Shown piece by piece: positions 26,347 to 35,283 of a stretch of DNA of 64,000 nt. A program made the translations under genes and the position numbers. Location: NCBI RefSeq assembly GCF_026735165.1, contig NZ_JAPQES010000001.1:1054001-1118000 (forward strand), read 5' to 3'. The notes under the pieces were generated by a model, which was not told the origin of the DNA, ran no database searches, and was given only the letters and a program-made list of their open reading frames with translations. This DNA is from Clostridium ganghwense. GTDB taxonomy: Bacteria; Bacillota; Clostridia; Clostridiales; Clostridiaceae. Positions within the stretch are counted from its first letter, which is position 1; every line of letters starts with the position of its first letter.

Positions 26347-26556
26347 AACTTCATCTCCTCGAATTTAATAAAACCCTAATCGCTAATTTTATTATAAATT
26401 TACATATGGACATTTTTTTTCATCTACAATAATAAAAAGGGGATCAGACAAAATATCTGATACTTTTTTATTCTGTAATTTTTTATACATTTTTCAAAAA
26501 TTTATGTTATTATATATTGTTAGTAATATAAAAGTTATTTATAGGGGGAATACGTC

Positions 26557-26790
26557 TTGTTGTTTTTATTTATTGGTGGATTATTTTTAGTACTAGGTGC
26601 TATGTATATTGTCAACGCTACCAAACCAACTTTCGATATCACAAAAATTAAAGGTAAACAAAAGTCTGGTGAAACAGATGAACAGTACATACAACGTCTT
26701 AGAAAGAAATCTTTGATAAGCGGAATATTCATGGTAATATTTGGTGTTTTCTGTATTGGATTTGCACTCTTTTTTCCTTATCCTGCATAA
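26557..26790 (+). CDS. Small membrane protein with two helices
   Basis: 77 residues, TTG start at 26557 behind AGGGGGAA. Helices lie at about 1-19 (LFLFIGGLFLVLGAMYIV) and 54-74 (GIFMVIFGVFCIGFALFF). Between them is a charged segment with KGKQKSGETDEQYIQRLRKK. The fold recalls DUF-type two-helix membrane proteins of Firmicutes; no function is known. A strong terminator follows directly. Confidence 0.6.
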   Translation: MLFLFIGGLFLVLGAMYIVNATKPTFDITKIKGKQKSGETDEQYIQRLRKKSLISGIFMVIFGVFCIGFALFFPYPA

Positions 26791-26831
26791 AAATAAGAAA
26801 TGGCAGGGATATTCTCTGCCATTTCTTATTT
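26791..26831. terminator. Bidirectional terminator
   Basis: AAATAAGAAATGGCAG (26791-26806) pairs perfectly with CTGCCATTTCTTATTT (26816-26831). It ends both the plus-strand small membrane protein gene and the minus-strand glycosylase gene. Confidence 0.85.
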
Positions 26832-27443
26832 CCTTCTCAATTTTGATACATAGGGATTTCCTTCAATATAAAATCTCCAAGGATAATTCTTAGCTTCTTC
26901 TGCGTAATCTATTCCTATACGTTCCGAAGTTCCTATAGTAAACTCTTCTTCTTTTCCTTGTTCTATATATAATTTATCTCCACACAAATCTTCTTTATTT
27001 TGTTCTTTGTTAATTTTCAATGCATTACACAATTTTGAAGGACCATTAGTTAAATTTTTCTTTTGTGCTTTAGTCAGTTCATCAAACGATTTTTTGAATC
27101 TTCGCTCTGCCATTATCTCTACTCCTTCTATTGGCTCTACTGCCCTAACTAATACAGCTTCTGGCATTCCTTCTTCTCTTGTTACAATATTAAAGCAATA
27201 GTACATACCATATATAAAATACACATATGCAAAACCTGGATTTCCATACATAGGCTCAACTCTTGGAGTTCTTCTTCCATTATACGAATGTGCAGCTTTA
27301 TCCATTGGTCCAATATAAGCTTCTACCTCTACTATTTTACTCACAGTCCTTATTCCGTCTACTTCATGAACAAGGATTTTCCCTAAAAGTTCTTTTGCTA
27401 CTACTAAAGTATCTCTATTATAAAATTCTCTGTTTAGTTTCAT
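26826..27443 (-). CDS. 3-methyladenine DNA glycosylase (AAG/MPG family)
   Basis: 205 residues from the ATG at 27443, which follows GGGGGACAC. The ORF's earlier start has no ribosome site. Blocks are AKELLGKIL, VEVEAYIGPMDKAAHSYNGR (with the catalytic Glu in VEAYIGP), GFAYVYFIYGMYYCFNIV, AVLVRAVEPIEG and LTNGPSKLCNAL. These are the alkyladenine glycosylase family signatures. It removes alkylated purines such as 3-methyladenine from DNA. It starts 10 bases after the DUF362 gene's stop, so the two share a transcript. Confidence 0.93.
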   Translation of the reverse strand: MKLNREFYNRDTLVVAKELLGKILVHEVDGIRTVSKIVEVEAYIGPMDKAAHSYNGRRTPRVEPMYGNPGFAYVYFIYGMYYCFNIVTREEGMPEAVLVRAVEPIEGVEIMAERRFKKSFDELTKAQKKNLTNGPSKLCNALKINKEQNKEDLCGDKLYIEQGKEEEFTIGTSERIGIDYAEEAKNYPWRFYIEGNPYVSKLRRK

Positions 27444-27453
27444 GTGTCCCCCA

Positions 27454-28569
27454 CTATATTTCAATTAATTCATATTCACTATTTCCAAGTCCAATTTCTT
27501 CTCCATAACTAATTTGTATATCTCCATGGGTATTTTTTCTCATAGCTTTGAATTTATCCTCTCCACATTTACAATCATGTGCATGTTCATTGAGGAAAGT
27601 ATTTGTATTTCCTGCTGCTTTATTTACTAAATCTAAACAAGCTTTATCCAAAGCTACAGGGTCACAAGATGCTAATATACCTATATCAGGCACTATAGAT
27701 GCATCACTCCATGGAACACAGTCACAGTCTGGAGTAACATTAATTACAAAATTAATATATCCTACTTTATCTTCCTTATCAACAACTGCAGCATACGCAT
27801 ATTCTGTCATTTTCTCAGTAAATTCTTTAATTTCTGTATCCCAATTAATCTCTATGGCTTTTGTAGGACAAACTGTCATACATTCTCCACAACCTATACA
27901 CTCATTTTTATCTATAATGGATTTTTTATCTTTCAAAGTAATTGCCTCTTCCGGACAAACTTTTACACAATTTCCACATCCTATGCATTTATCTTCACTT
28001 ACTACAGGTCTAGTAGAATGTTGAGCTTTCTTTCCTTTTGATGGTGCACAACCCATAGCCAAGTTCTTAATTGCTCCTCCGAACCCAGCCATTTCATGTC
28101 CCTTAAAGTGAGAAAGAACTATCATGTTATTTGCTTGTGCAATAGCTCCTGCAATAGTAGCAGTTTTAAAATGCTTTTTATCTATTTCAACTTCTACTGC
28201 ATTCTCTTGTAAAAGCCCATCTGCAATTATAATAGGGGCTCCCACTACAGCATAATCAAATCCATGTAATATTGCTGTCTCCATATGATCTACTGTATTT
28301 TTTCTACTACCTGAGTATAAAGTATTTGTATCAGTTAAAAAAGGCTTAGCTCCTTTTTCTTTTACTTTATCTACAATTTGTCTCACAAAAACAGGATTTA
28401 CATAACCTTCACTACCCGCTTCTCCAAAATGAAGCTTTATAGCAGTTAAATCATTTTTTCCTAAAAAATCACCAAATCCCGCTGTTTCAAATAACTTTCT
28501 CAATTTAGTTATTTTATTTTCCCTTGGACTTCTAGATCGTAAATTCATAAAATAAACTTTACTTCCCAC
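27454..28569 (-). CDS. DUF362 domain protein with two [4Fe-4S] clusters
   Basis: 371 residues from the GTG at 28569 (GSKVYFMNLRSRSP follows), which has GAGAGGTG at good spacing. The listed frame begins 3 codons earlier. The DUF362 domain includes TAIKLHFGEAGSEGYV, DTNTLYSG and LSHFKGHEMAGFGGAIKNL. A ferredoxin insert holds CIGCGNCVKVCP and CIGCGECMTVCP (about residues 190-235). It is a cytoplasmic iron-sulfur protein, probably in electron transfer; the partner is unknown. Confidence 0.85.
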   Translation of the reverse strand: MGSKVYFMNLRSRSPRENKITKLRKLFETAGFGDFLGKNDLTAIKLHFGEAGSEGYVNPVFVRQIVDKVKEKGAKPFLTDTNTLYSGSRKNTVDHMETAILHGFDYAVVGAPIIIADGLLQENAVEVEIDKKHFKTATIAGAIAQANNMIVLSHFKGHEMAGFGGAIKNLAMGCAPSKGKKAQHSTRPVVSEDKCIGCGNCVKVCPEEAITLKDKKSIIDKNECIGCGECMTVCPTKAIEINWDTEIKEFTEKMTEYAYAAVVDKEDKVGYINFVINVTPDCDCVPWSDASIVPDIGILASCDPVALDKACLDLVNKAAGNTNTFLNEHAHDCKCGEDKFKAMRKNTHGDIQISYGEEIGLGNSEYELIEI

Positions 28570-28672
28570 TGCCTTCACCTCTCAATTATTGCATAACATA
28601 CATTTCACACCTTATAATTTTATGATAAATCATTTTTAATAAGTACTTTTTTTGTTACCTATTATATATTTA

Positions 28673-29131
28673 TTATTTACAAACATCTACCCAGCTACCC
28701 TTAGTTACTTCTTCTAGTTTATCAAGAGCTATTTTTACTGCTGAATTTGGCGAACCTGCTGCTGGATATACATAATCAAATTCTTTAAGTGAATTATCAA
28801 GATATATTTCCATTGCAGTTTCAAGTCCAAATGGGCAAACTCCTCCAACAGGATGACCTGTTACCTCCGCCACTTTATCGAAGCTCAACATTTTAGCCTT
28901 ACCATTGAAAAAATCCTTGTATTTTCTGTTATCAATTTTAGCATCACCTTTTGAAACTATTAAGATATCTCTATCTTTTAATCCAAATGCCATTGTTTTC
29001 GCAATACGTGCAGGCTCAACCCCAATAGCCTTAGCTGCAAGCTCAACAGTAGCTGTACTCTCATCAAGCTCAATAACTTCTAAATCTAAATTTTGTTCTT
29101 CAAACTGTTTTTTTACACTTTCTAAACTCAT
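28673..29131 (-). CDS. YbaK/EbsC family aminoacyl-tRNA deacylase
   Basis: 152 residues. ARIAKTMAFGLKDRDILIVSKGDAKIDNRKYKDFF and TGHPVGGVCPFGL are the YbaK/prolyl-tRNA editing domain signatures. The family hydrolyses mischarged aminoacyl-tRNA, such as Cys- or Ala-tRNA(Pro), in trans. It has its own ribosome site AAAGGGGG and stands apart from both neighbours. The exact substrate cannot be told from sequence. Confidence 0.88.
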   Translation of the reverse strand: MSLESVKKQFEEQNLDLEVIELDESTATVELAAKAIGVEPARIAKTMAFGLKDRDILIVSKGDAKIDNRKYKDFFNGKAKMLSFDKVAEVTGHPVGGVCPFGLETAMEIYLDNSLKEFDYVYPAAGSPNSAVKIALDKLEEVTKGSWVDVCK

Positions 29132-29226
29132 TTATTTTTGCCCCCTTTATATTTCTTTGCTTTGCAATATTTAAAGCTATACTACCATTTTTCCCTAAAT
29201 TGTCAAGTTTAACCTTAAAATATTTT

Positions 29227-29931
29227 TTACTCCAGTACTTTATCCTTATTTTTACTTAAGTTTTCATTAAATAATTCCATTACATCATTTCTAAACTTTT
29301 CTATAGAAATTTCATCAATAAAATGACCTAATTTAGTACCAAATTCAGCATTATTATTGTAATATTCATATATAGTTTCTACCATTATAAATGCTTCATC
29401 CTCTGTTAGATCACTAGCTATTCTATCTGATAGTCTAGGATGAAATCCTGCACTTCCTCCCGCTACTACTACATATCCCTCATCTTTTGTACCTATAACT
29501 CCAATATCTTTAGAATGAACACTTCCACAAGCATTTCTACAACCTGCCACTCCAATTTTTGTTCTATTGGGAGCTTCTGCTGCATAAAATCTTTTTTCAA
29601 GTCTCATTCCTAATCTTAAGGAATCCTGTTTCATTCTTTTACAGAAGGTAGCTGGGCACATTTCCACGTTTTTAACTGAATATGGAGATTTAACGGCAGG
29701 TTCCATATCTAATTCTTCCCATATTTTTTCAACATCTTCAGCCTTCAATCCAGTTATCATAATTCTTTGCCCAGAGGTCATTTTTAAAACCCCTTTATAT
29801 TTCTTTGTAACTTCTGCAATTTTTATTAATTTATCTGGTTTAATAAATCCTCCTGGAATTCTTGGTGTAACTGCATATGTTCTTTTTCCATCTCTAACCT
29901 TTTGTAACGCTGCATATTTTGGCATGTCCAT
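29227..29931 (-). CDS. Siroheme/[4Fe-4S] nitrite-sulfite reductase family protein
   Basis: 234 residues. KMTSGQRIMITGL is the ferredoxin-like substrate domain. CPATFCKRM and GVAGCRNACG supply the four Cys of the coupled [4Fe-4S]-siroheme centre. It is a single-module, short member of the nitrite/sulfite reductase family, found in anaerobes, probably reducing sulfite, nitrite or another small nitrogen or sulfur species. I start at the ATG at 29931, 9 bases after AAGGGG. The first ATG of the frame directly touches that site. A palindrome at 29981-30004 lies in its promoter region, and hcp lies upstream. Confidence 0.82.
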   Translation of the reverse strand: MDMPKYAALQKVRDGKRTYAVTPRIPGGFIKPDKLIKIAEVTKKYKGVLKMTSGQRIMITGLKAEDVEKIWEELDMEPAVKSPYSVKNVEMCPATFCKRMKQDSLRLGMRLEKRFYAAEAPNRTKIGVAGCRNACGSVHSKDIGVIGTKDEGYVVVAGGSAGFHPRLSDRIASDLTEDEAFIMVETIYEYYNNNAEFGTKLGHFIDEISIEKFRNDVMELFNENLSKNKDKVLE

Positions 29932-29980
29932 ATTTTTCATCCCCTTACTTATTTATAATTATACTGTTTTATAAAACGAA

Positions 29981-30004
29981 ATATCGTAACTATAGTTACG
30001 ATAT
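29981..30004. promoter_or_regulatory. 24-bp perfect palindrome, probable operator of the siroheme reductase gene
   Basis: Half-sites CGTAAC and GTTACG around TATA, extended by ATAT on each side. It lies 50-73 bases upstream of the start codon. The GTAAC-N4-GTTAC pattern would suit a Crp/Fnr-type dimer such as HcpR, which controls hcp genes; that assignment is inference. Confidence 0.55.
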
Positions 30005-30102
30005 AATTATTTATGTTTAATAACTTTAGCCATAGTATTTGTAAAATTGTAGCTTTTAATACAATCATTTTTACAATATGTTTCAATTAAGTAGTATATA
30101 AA

Positions 30103-30127
30103 AAATACCAGCAATTTGCTGGTATTT
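30103..30127 (-). terminator. Terminator after hcp
   Basis: AAATACCAGCA (30103-30113) pairs with TGCTGGTATTT (30117-30127). It lies just past the hcp stop. Confidence 0.75.
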
Positions 30128-30136
30128 TAATTAATT

Positions 30137-31855
30137 TTATTTTTCTCCCATGAACATTTTTAAGTCATCTTCTACATTAGTTATTCCACCAATTCCAAAG
30201 TTTTCTACTAATACTTTAGCTACATTTGGTGATAAGAACGCTGGTAGAGTTGGTCCTAAGTGAATATTTTTAACCCCTAAGTGTAGTAAGGCTAATAATA
30301 CTATTACCGCTTTTTGCTCATACCATGCTATATTGTATGATATAGGTAATTCATTAATATCTTCTAATCCAAATACTTCTTTTAATTTAAGAGCTATAAC
30401 TGCTAATGAATAAGAATCATTACATTGTCCAGCATCTAATACTCTAGGAATTCCCCCTATATCTCCTAAATCAAGTTTATTATATTTATATTTAGCACAT
30501 CCAGCTGTAAGTATTACAGCATCCTTAGGTAATGCTTTTGCAAAATCTGTGTAGTAATTTCTACTCTTCATTCTTCCGTCACAACCAGCCATTACAAAGA
30601 ATCTTTTTATTGCACCTGATTTTACTGCATCTACTACTTTATCAGCTAATGCTAGTACTTGATTATGAGCAAATCCTCCCACTATTTCTCCTTTTTCTAT
30701 TTCTACAGGTGGTTTGCATTTTTTAGCCTGTTCTATTATTTGTGAAAAATCTTTTGCTTTACCATTTTTTCCTTCTGGTATATGCTTTACTCCATCAAAA
30801 CCAGTTGCTACAGTAGTATACATTCTATCTTTATAAGAATTCTTTGGAGGTACAATACAGTTTGTAGTCATTAATATTGGCCCATTAAAGCTTTCAAATT
30901 CTTTATCTTGTTTCCACCATGCATTACCGTAATTCCCTGCAAAGTGTGTATACTTTTTAAATGCTGGATAATAATGTGCTGGAAGCATTTCACTGTGAGT
31001 ATATACATCTACCCCTTTTCCTTCAGTTTGTTTTAATAATTCTTCTAAGTCCTTTAAATCATGTCCACTTATTAATATTCCTGGCTTATTTCTAACTCCT
31101 ATATTTACTTTAGTTATTTCTGGATTTCCATAAGTTGATGTATTAGCCTTGTCTAATAAAGCCATAACATCTACACCATATTTACCACACTCAAGAACTA
31201 TTGCTGTTAAATCATCTCCACTTAAGTTATCATTTAAAGTTGACACTAAAGCTTTCTGCATAAATGCATGACTATTATCATCATCGTATCCTAAGTTGTT
31301 GGCATGATGCAAGTAAGCCGCCATACCTTTTAATCCATAAATTAAAAGTTCTCTTAATGATCTAATATCCTCATTCTCTGTAGATAAAATTCCAACCTTT
31401 TCTGCTTTCTTGCTAAATTCTTCTGCATTGTCTGCAAACCAAGTAGCAGCTTCATGTAAATTTTCTTCTTCTTTAGTTTTTACACCTGCAAATTTTAATA
31501 ATTTTGATAACCAATTATCATTTTCAGCTGATCCTACTTTAATACCAGCTTTGATTAATTGTTCTTTCATTTCCTGTCTTAACTTCAATCCTTTTTTTAC
31601 TCTTTCTGTTAAAGCCTTATTATCAAAATTAGCATTAGTAATAGTTGAAAAAAGACTTTCTACTATAAAGTTATTAACTTCTTTATTAACTATACCTACT
31701 TCTCTAGCTTTTGTACTATATATAGATATTCCTTTTGTAATATATATTAATAAATCTTGTGTCTTTGCTACATCTTGAGTTTTTCCACATACGCCTTTTC
31801 CTGTACAGCCTTTTCCTCCAGCTGCTTCTTGACATTGATAACAAAACATACTCAT
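30137..31855 (-). CDS. hcp: Hydroxylamine reductase (hybrid-cluster protein)
   Basis: 572 residues. The N-terminal [21 protein letters not shown] (5-25) binds the cubane cluster. The conserved C-terminal ligand blocks of the hybrid iron-sulfur-oxygen cluster are present: [56 protein letters not shown] and [10 protein letters not shown]. The enzyme reduces hydroxylamine to ammonia and in anaerobes removes nitric oxide. It is cytoplasmic. The start ATG follows GGAGG. A siroheme reductase gene lies downstream, so the two may serve reactive-nitrogen detoxification. The CGTAAC/GTTACG hairpin at 31978-31993 lies 123 bases upstream. Confidence 0.95.
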   Translation of the reverse strand: MSMFCYQCQEAAGGKGCTGKGVCGKTQDVAKTQDLLIYITKGISIYSTKAREVGIVNKEVNNFIVESLFSTITNANFDNKALTERVKKGLKLRQEMKEQLIKAGIKVGSAENDNWLSKLLKFAGVKTKEEENLHEAATWFADNAEEFSKKAEKVGILSTENEDIRSLRELLIYGLKGMAAYLHHANNLGYDDDNSHAFMQKALVSTLNDNLSGDDLTAIVLECGKYGVDVMALLDKANTSTYGNPEITKVNIGVRNKPGILISGHDLKDLEELLKQTEGKGVDVYTHSEMLPAHYYPAFKKYTHFAGNYGNAWWKQDKEFESFNGPILMTTNCIVPPKNSYKDRMYTTVATGFDGVKHIPEGKNGKAKDFSQIIEQAKKCKPPVEIEKGEIVGGFAHNQVLALADKVVDAVKSGAIKRFFVMAGCDGRMKSRNYYTDFAKALPKDAVILTAGCAKYKYNKLDLGDIGGIPRVLDAGQCNDSYSLAVIALKLKEVFGLEDINELPISYNIAWYEQKAVIVLLALLHLGVKNIHLGPTLPAFLSPNVAKVLVENFGIGGITNVEDDLKMFMGEK

Positions 31856-31969
31856 TTTATAAAACCTCCATTATTATTGTTTATATATTTTCTAAGTAAT
31901 TATATTCACACACTTATTCAAGCACTTTTTCTACCAAAGTACTTGCCTAAATTATAAAATTTAAGGCAA

Positions 31970-31993
31970 AAAAAAACCGTAACTTTCGTTACG
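31970..31993 (-). terminator. Terminator after the first sigma-54 activator gene
   Basis: On the minus strand CGTAAC-GAAA-GTTACG (31978-31993) forms a hairpin with a GNRA loop, followed by a run of nine T. It shares CGTAAC/GTTACG with the palindrome at 29981-30004, so it could double as an operator for hcp. Confidence 0.7.
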
Positions 31994-32024
31994 AATCATT
32001 AAAAAAATCTATAAAATTTATTTT

Positions 32025-33446
32025 TTATATTTCTGAAGTACAATATTTTTTTATAAGCCTAGATGCTTTTGCTTGACTAACACTCAAAGCCTCTGCCACT
32101 TTTCTAGAAGTTCTAAATTTTTTATAGGCTTTAGTAATTACTTCTTTTTCAAATTCTTCTATAGCTAAATCAAAAGATTGGGGTAAATGTCTATCATTAT
32201 CTGATTTTATATCTCTAAAAAAACTCTTAGGAAGATCACTAACTTCTATCATAGGTTTAGTTGATGTAACAACTAATCTTTCAATAACATTTTCTAGTTG
32301 TCTTACATTTCCATGCCAAGTATAATTCAATAAGAAATCCAAACACTTTTCTGATATATAACAACTATATTGATATTTCTTATTAAATTTATTGATAAAA
32401 TAATTACTTAAAGCTACAATATCTTCTGGCCTTTCTCTTAAAGGTGGTATATCAATTTCAATAACATTTAGTCTGTAATATAAATCTTCTCTAAATTTAT
32501 TATTTTCAACCATTTTCAATAAATCCCTATTGGTAGCTGTTATTATCCTTATATCAACCTTTTTTATTTCTCTACTTCCTATTGGAATAAACTGCTTGTC
32601 CTGAATTACGTGTAAAATCTTTGCTTGAAGCTTCGGTGAAAGCTCTGCAACTTCATCTAAAAATAAAGTTCCTTTGTCTACCAATTCAATAATCCCTATT
32701 TTTCCTTCTGCATTAGCTCCCGTAAAAGCTCCCTTAGAATAACCAAATAATTCTGATTCAAGTAGCTCCTCAGGAATTGCTGCACAATTTATAGTTAAAA
32801 GTGGTCTATTCTTACGCTTACTATTTTTGTGTATATATTTTGCTATAACACCTTTACCTGTACCAGATTCACCTTGAATCATTATTGTTGAATCTACTTT
32901 GGCAACTCTCTTTGTTAACTCAAGTAATTCTTCCATTTTATCACTTCGAAAAATGATTTTATCTGATAATTGTTTTATGCTATTATCTTCTAGTTTATAA
33001 GTATTTTTTTTATTATTAACTAGATTATTTTCTAACTCTTCCCTTATTACAGATATTTCATTTATATGATCTCTTACACTCATTACTACAAATTCAAGTT
33101 CTCCATTTATATCAAAAATAGGAACTCCCGTGGTTATTAAGGTTTCACCAAGATAAGATTTTTGCTCTATAGTCAGTTGTCTTTTTTCTTTATATATCAT
33201 AGGTAATATTGATGGATACCAACATTCAATTTCAGTTAACTCCCAAAATGTTTTTCCAATAATCTCAGTTGCTTTAATTCCATAGTGTCTTTCACTTGCT
33301 CGATTTGCATAAACCACACGATAATTATTGTCATAAACAAAAATTTCATCGAAAGCATTATTTATAATTTTTTTCAATACTTCAAGAGTCAATTTATTTT
33401 CTATTTTATTTTTTTCTTTTGTCTTTAACTTCTCTTGGCTATCCAT
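32025..33446 (-). CDS. Sigma-54-dependent activator, PAS-AAA+-Fis HTH (paralogue 1)
   Basis: 473 residues. A PAS domain (about 25-130, VYDNNYRVVYANRASERHYG) senses a signal. The AAA+ domain has Walker A GESGTGKG, the sigma-54 contact loop GAFTGA, Walker B GTLFLDEVAEL and the arginine-finger region LYYRLNVIEIDIPPLRER. A Fis-type helix-turn-helix ends it (SRKVAEALSVSQAKASRLIKK). It activates RNA polymerase bound at -24/-12 promoters. It is closely similar along its length to the protein at 38847-40268. It lies downstream of the BCCT gene beyond a terminator. Confidence 0.93.
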   Translation of the reverse strand: MDSQEKLKTKEKNKIENKLTLEVLKKIINNAFDEIFVYDNNYRVVYANRASERHYGIKATEIIGKTFWELTEIECWYPSILPMIYKEKRQLTIEQKSYLGETLITTGVPIFDINGELEFVVMSVRDHINEISVIREELENNLVNNKKNTYKLEDNSIKQLSDKIIFRSDKMEELLELTKRVAKVDSTIMIQGESGTGKGVIAKYIHKNSKRKNRPLLTINCAAIPEELLESELFGYSKGAFTGANAEGKIGIIELVDKGTLFLDEVAELSPKLQAKILHVIQDKQFIPIGSREIKKVDIRIITATNRDLLKMVENNKFREDLYYRLNVIEIDIPPLRERPEDIVALSNYFINKFNKKYQYSCYISEKCLDFLLNYTWHGNVRQLENVIERLVVTSTKPMIEVSDLPKSFFRDIKSDNDRHLPQSFDLAIEEFEKEVITKAYKKFRTSRKVAEALSVSQAKASRLIKKYCTSEI

Positions 33447-33527
33447 TTTCTAACCTCCGATTAATTTACTCACTCCATATTAATATTCATTAATTATATA
33501 TCCCTAAGTACAATTCATTTATGAAAT

Positions 33528-33562
33528 AAAAACCCGTAGATTTTACTATTCTACAGGTTTTT
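33528..33562 (-). terminator. Terminator after the BCCT gene
   Basis: AAAAACCCGTAGA (33528-33540) pairs with TCTACAGGTTTTT (33550-33562), one mismatch, with T residues on both sides. Confidence 0.7.
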
Positions 33563-33590
33563 ATTAATGTTTTATAAATATCTAGCCTTT

Positions 33591-35180
33591 TTATACCGCC
33601 TCTTCAAATTCATCATCTTCAAATTCATTAATTACCGCTTTTTGTTTCAATTTTTTCTCTTTAATATCTACTTTCACCATTTTCACGAAAGAGAATGCAG
33701 ACATTATAACAATAATACAAACAGGAATACCAAAAACTAGTGATGCTGTCTGCAGAGTTTTCAGTGGACTTCCAAGTAAGATGAATCCAATAGGAATAAG
33801 TGCCAAACTGAATGCCCATACTAATCTAAGCCATCTTATAGGTTCACCATTTTCTCCTACTTGCGTTTGAGAATTGGCTGCAAGAATATAAGAAGCTGAA
33901 TCATAAGAAGTAGCCATAAATGTAACACTAAGAACTACTACTAAAGTTATAACCAATTTACCGAAAGGTAAAGTTTGTAGAATAGAAATAATAGTTTGTG
34001 GACCACCTAATTCATTAAGTGTCGCTACAACATCCATTTTTCCTGAAAGTTGAAGATCTAATCCATAGTTCCCTAGAACAGCAAAGAAAAGAATACATCC
34101 AGCTGATCCATAAATTAATGAACCCATTACCATTTGTTTAATAGTTCTACCTTTTGAAATACGTGCAATAAACATTCCTAAAAACGGTGCATATGCAGCC
34201 CACCATGCCCAGTAAAAAACAGTCCAAGATTGAGGAAACATTGATTTACCCGCTGGATCAAGCCATGTACTCATTCTAAAGAAATTTGTAGCTAAAACAC
34301 CAAGTGAAGTTGTTCCCATTTCAAGTATAAATATAGTATTTCCAGCTAGAAAAACAAATAAAACAATACCTATAGCCAATACTACGTTTAAATCACTAAG
34401 AACTTTTATTCCCTTCTTTAATCCAGAATAAGCACTAAATCCAAAAATAAGTGTTACAAGAAATAATATACCTATTTGAAGACCAGGCGTTTCCTTAATT
34501 CCAAATACTCTTGAAAGACCTGCCGTTACTAATGGTGACCCAAGTCCTAAGCTTGTAGCAACACCACCAACAATACCAAAAATGAATGAAATATCAATTA
34601 GTTTTCCAATAATTCCGTCAACCCTATTTCCAATTAAACCACGACAAGCTTCACTTAATTTTAAAATATTACCTTTTCTCACAAAAATAATGTAACCAAC
34701 AGCGCAACCTGTTACTGAATAGATAGCCCAAGCCATAGGTCCCCAGTGGAATATACCGTATGCTGCTGCCATTTCAGCTGCCTGCCATGAACCTACTGCA
34801 ACTCCAAGTGGTGGAGCTTTATAGTAATAAACCCATTCAATAACTCCCCAATATACAACTCCAGCTCCTACACCAGCACAAAAAAGCATTGCAGCCCAAG
34901 AGAAACTACTGAATTCTGGTTTTTCACCTTCATCTCCCAATCTTACTTTTCCATATCTACTGAAAGATATCCATAAACAAAATATTAAACAAAACAATCC
35001 AAACCAAATGAAGAAACTACCCAATTTCGTTATAATAAATTTGTTAACTGAATTAAGTATCTTTGCACTTGCTTCTGGGAAAATAATGATAGGCAATGAA
35101 ACAGCCAATAAAGCAATCATGGCACCGAAAAAGACCGTTTTATCTATTTTAACTTTTTTCATATTTTGATTCGTCTTCAC
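33591..35180 (-). CDS. BCCT family transporter (betaine/carnitine/choline)
   Basis: 529 residues with 12 predicted membrane helices. The family signature runs through FYWAWWAAYAPFLGMFIAR followed by ISKGRTIKQ. Early blocks are WAAMLFCAGVGAGVVYWGV and FHWGPMAWAIYS. BCCT carriers move trimethylammonium compounds by sodium or proton symport or by precursor/product exchange. Membership in the operon with a carnitine acyltransferase suggests carnitine or a related betaine. The acidic C-tail (NEFEDDEFEEAV) is short, so osmotic gating is unlikely. Confidence 0.92.
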   Translation of the reverse strand: MKTNQNMKKVKIDKTVFFGAMIALLAVSLPIIIFPEASAKILNSVNKFIITKLGSFFIWFGLFCLIFCLWISFSRYGKVRLGDEGEKPEFSSFSWAAMLFCAGVGAGVVYWGVIEWVYYYKAPPLGVAVGSWQAAEMAAAYGIFHWGPMAWAIYSVTGCAVGYIIFVRKGNILKLSEACRGLIGNRVDGIIGKLIDISFIFGIVGGVATSLGLGSPLVTAGLSRVFGIKETPGLQIGILFLVTLIFGFSAYSGLKKGIKVLSDLNVVLAIGIVLFVFLAGNTIFILEMGTTSLGVLATNFFRMSTWLDPAGKSMFPQSWTVFYWAWWAAYAPFLGMFIARISKGRTIKQMVMGSLIYGSAGCILFFAVLGNYGLDLQLSGKMDVVATLNELGGPQTIISILQTLPFGKLVITLVVVLSVTFMATSYDSASYILAANSQTQVGENGEPIRWLRLVWAFSLALIPIGFILLGSPLKTLQTASLVFGIPVCIIVIMSAFSFVKMVKVDIKEKKLKQKAVINEFEDDEFEEAV

Positions 35181-35236
35181 TAATATTCCTCCTCTTATAA
35201 ATAATAAGTTTTATCCTATTTATTAGTTATTTCTAC

Positions 35237-35279
35237 TACTCCACAAAATCTTCTATGTTATAGTAGTTTTTGTGGAGTA
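35237..35279 (-). promoter_or_regulatory. Intra-operon hairpin between acyltransferase and BCCT genes
   Basis: TACTCCACAAAA (35237-35248) pairs perfectly with TTTTGTGGAGTA (35268-35279). It starts 4 bases past the acyltransferase stop and no T-run follows on the minus strand. This suits an RNA processing or stability element more than a full terminator. Confidence 0.5.
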
Positions 35280-35283
35280 CATC

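Noticed and set aside
31978-31993. Firm operator for hcp
   Set aside because: The same bases form a GNRA-loop hairpin with nine T behind the sigma-54 activator gene, so a terminator is the simpler reading; kept only as a possibility.
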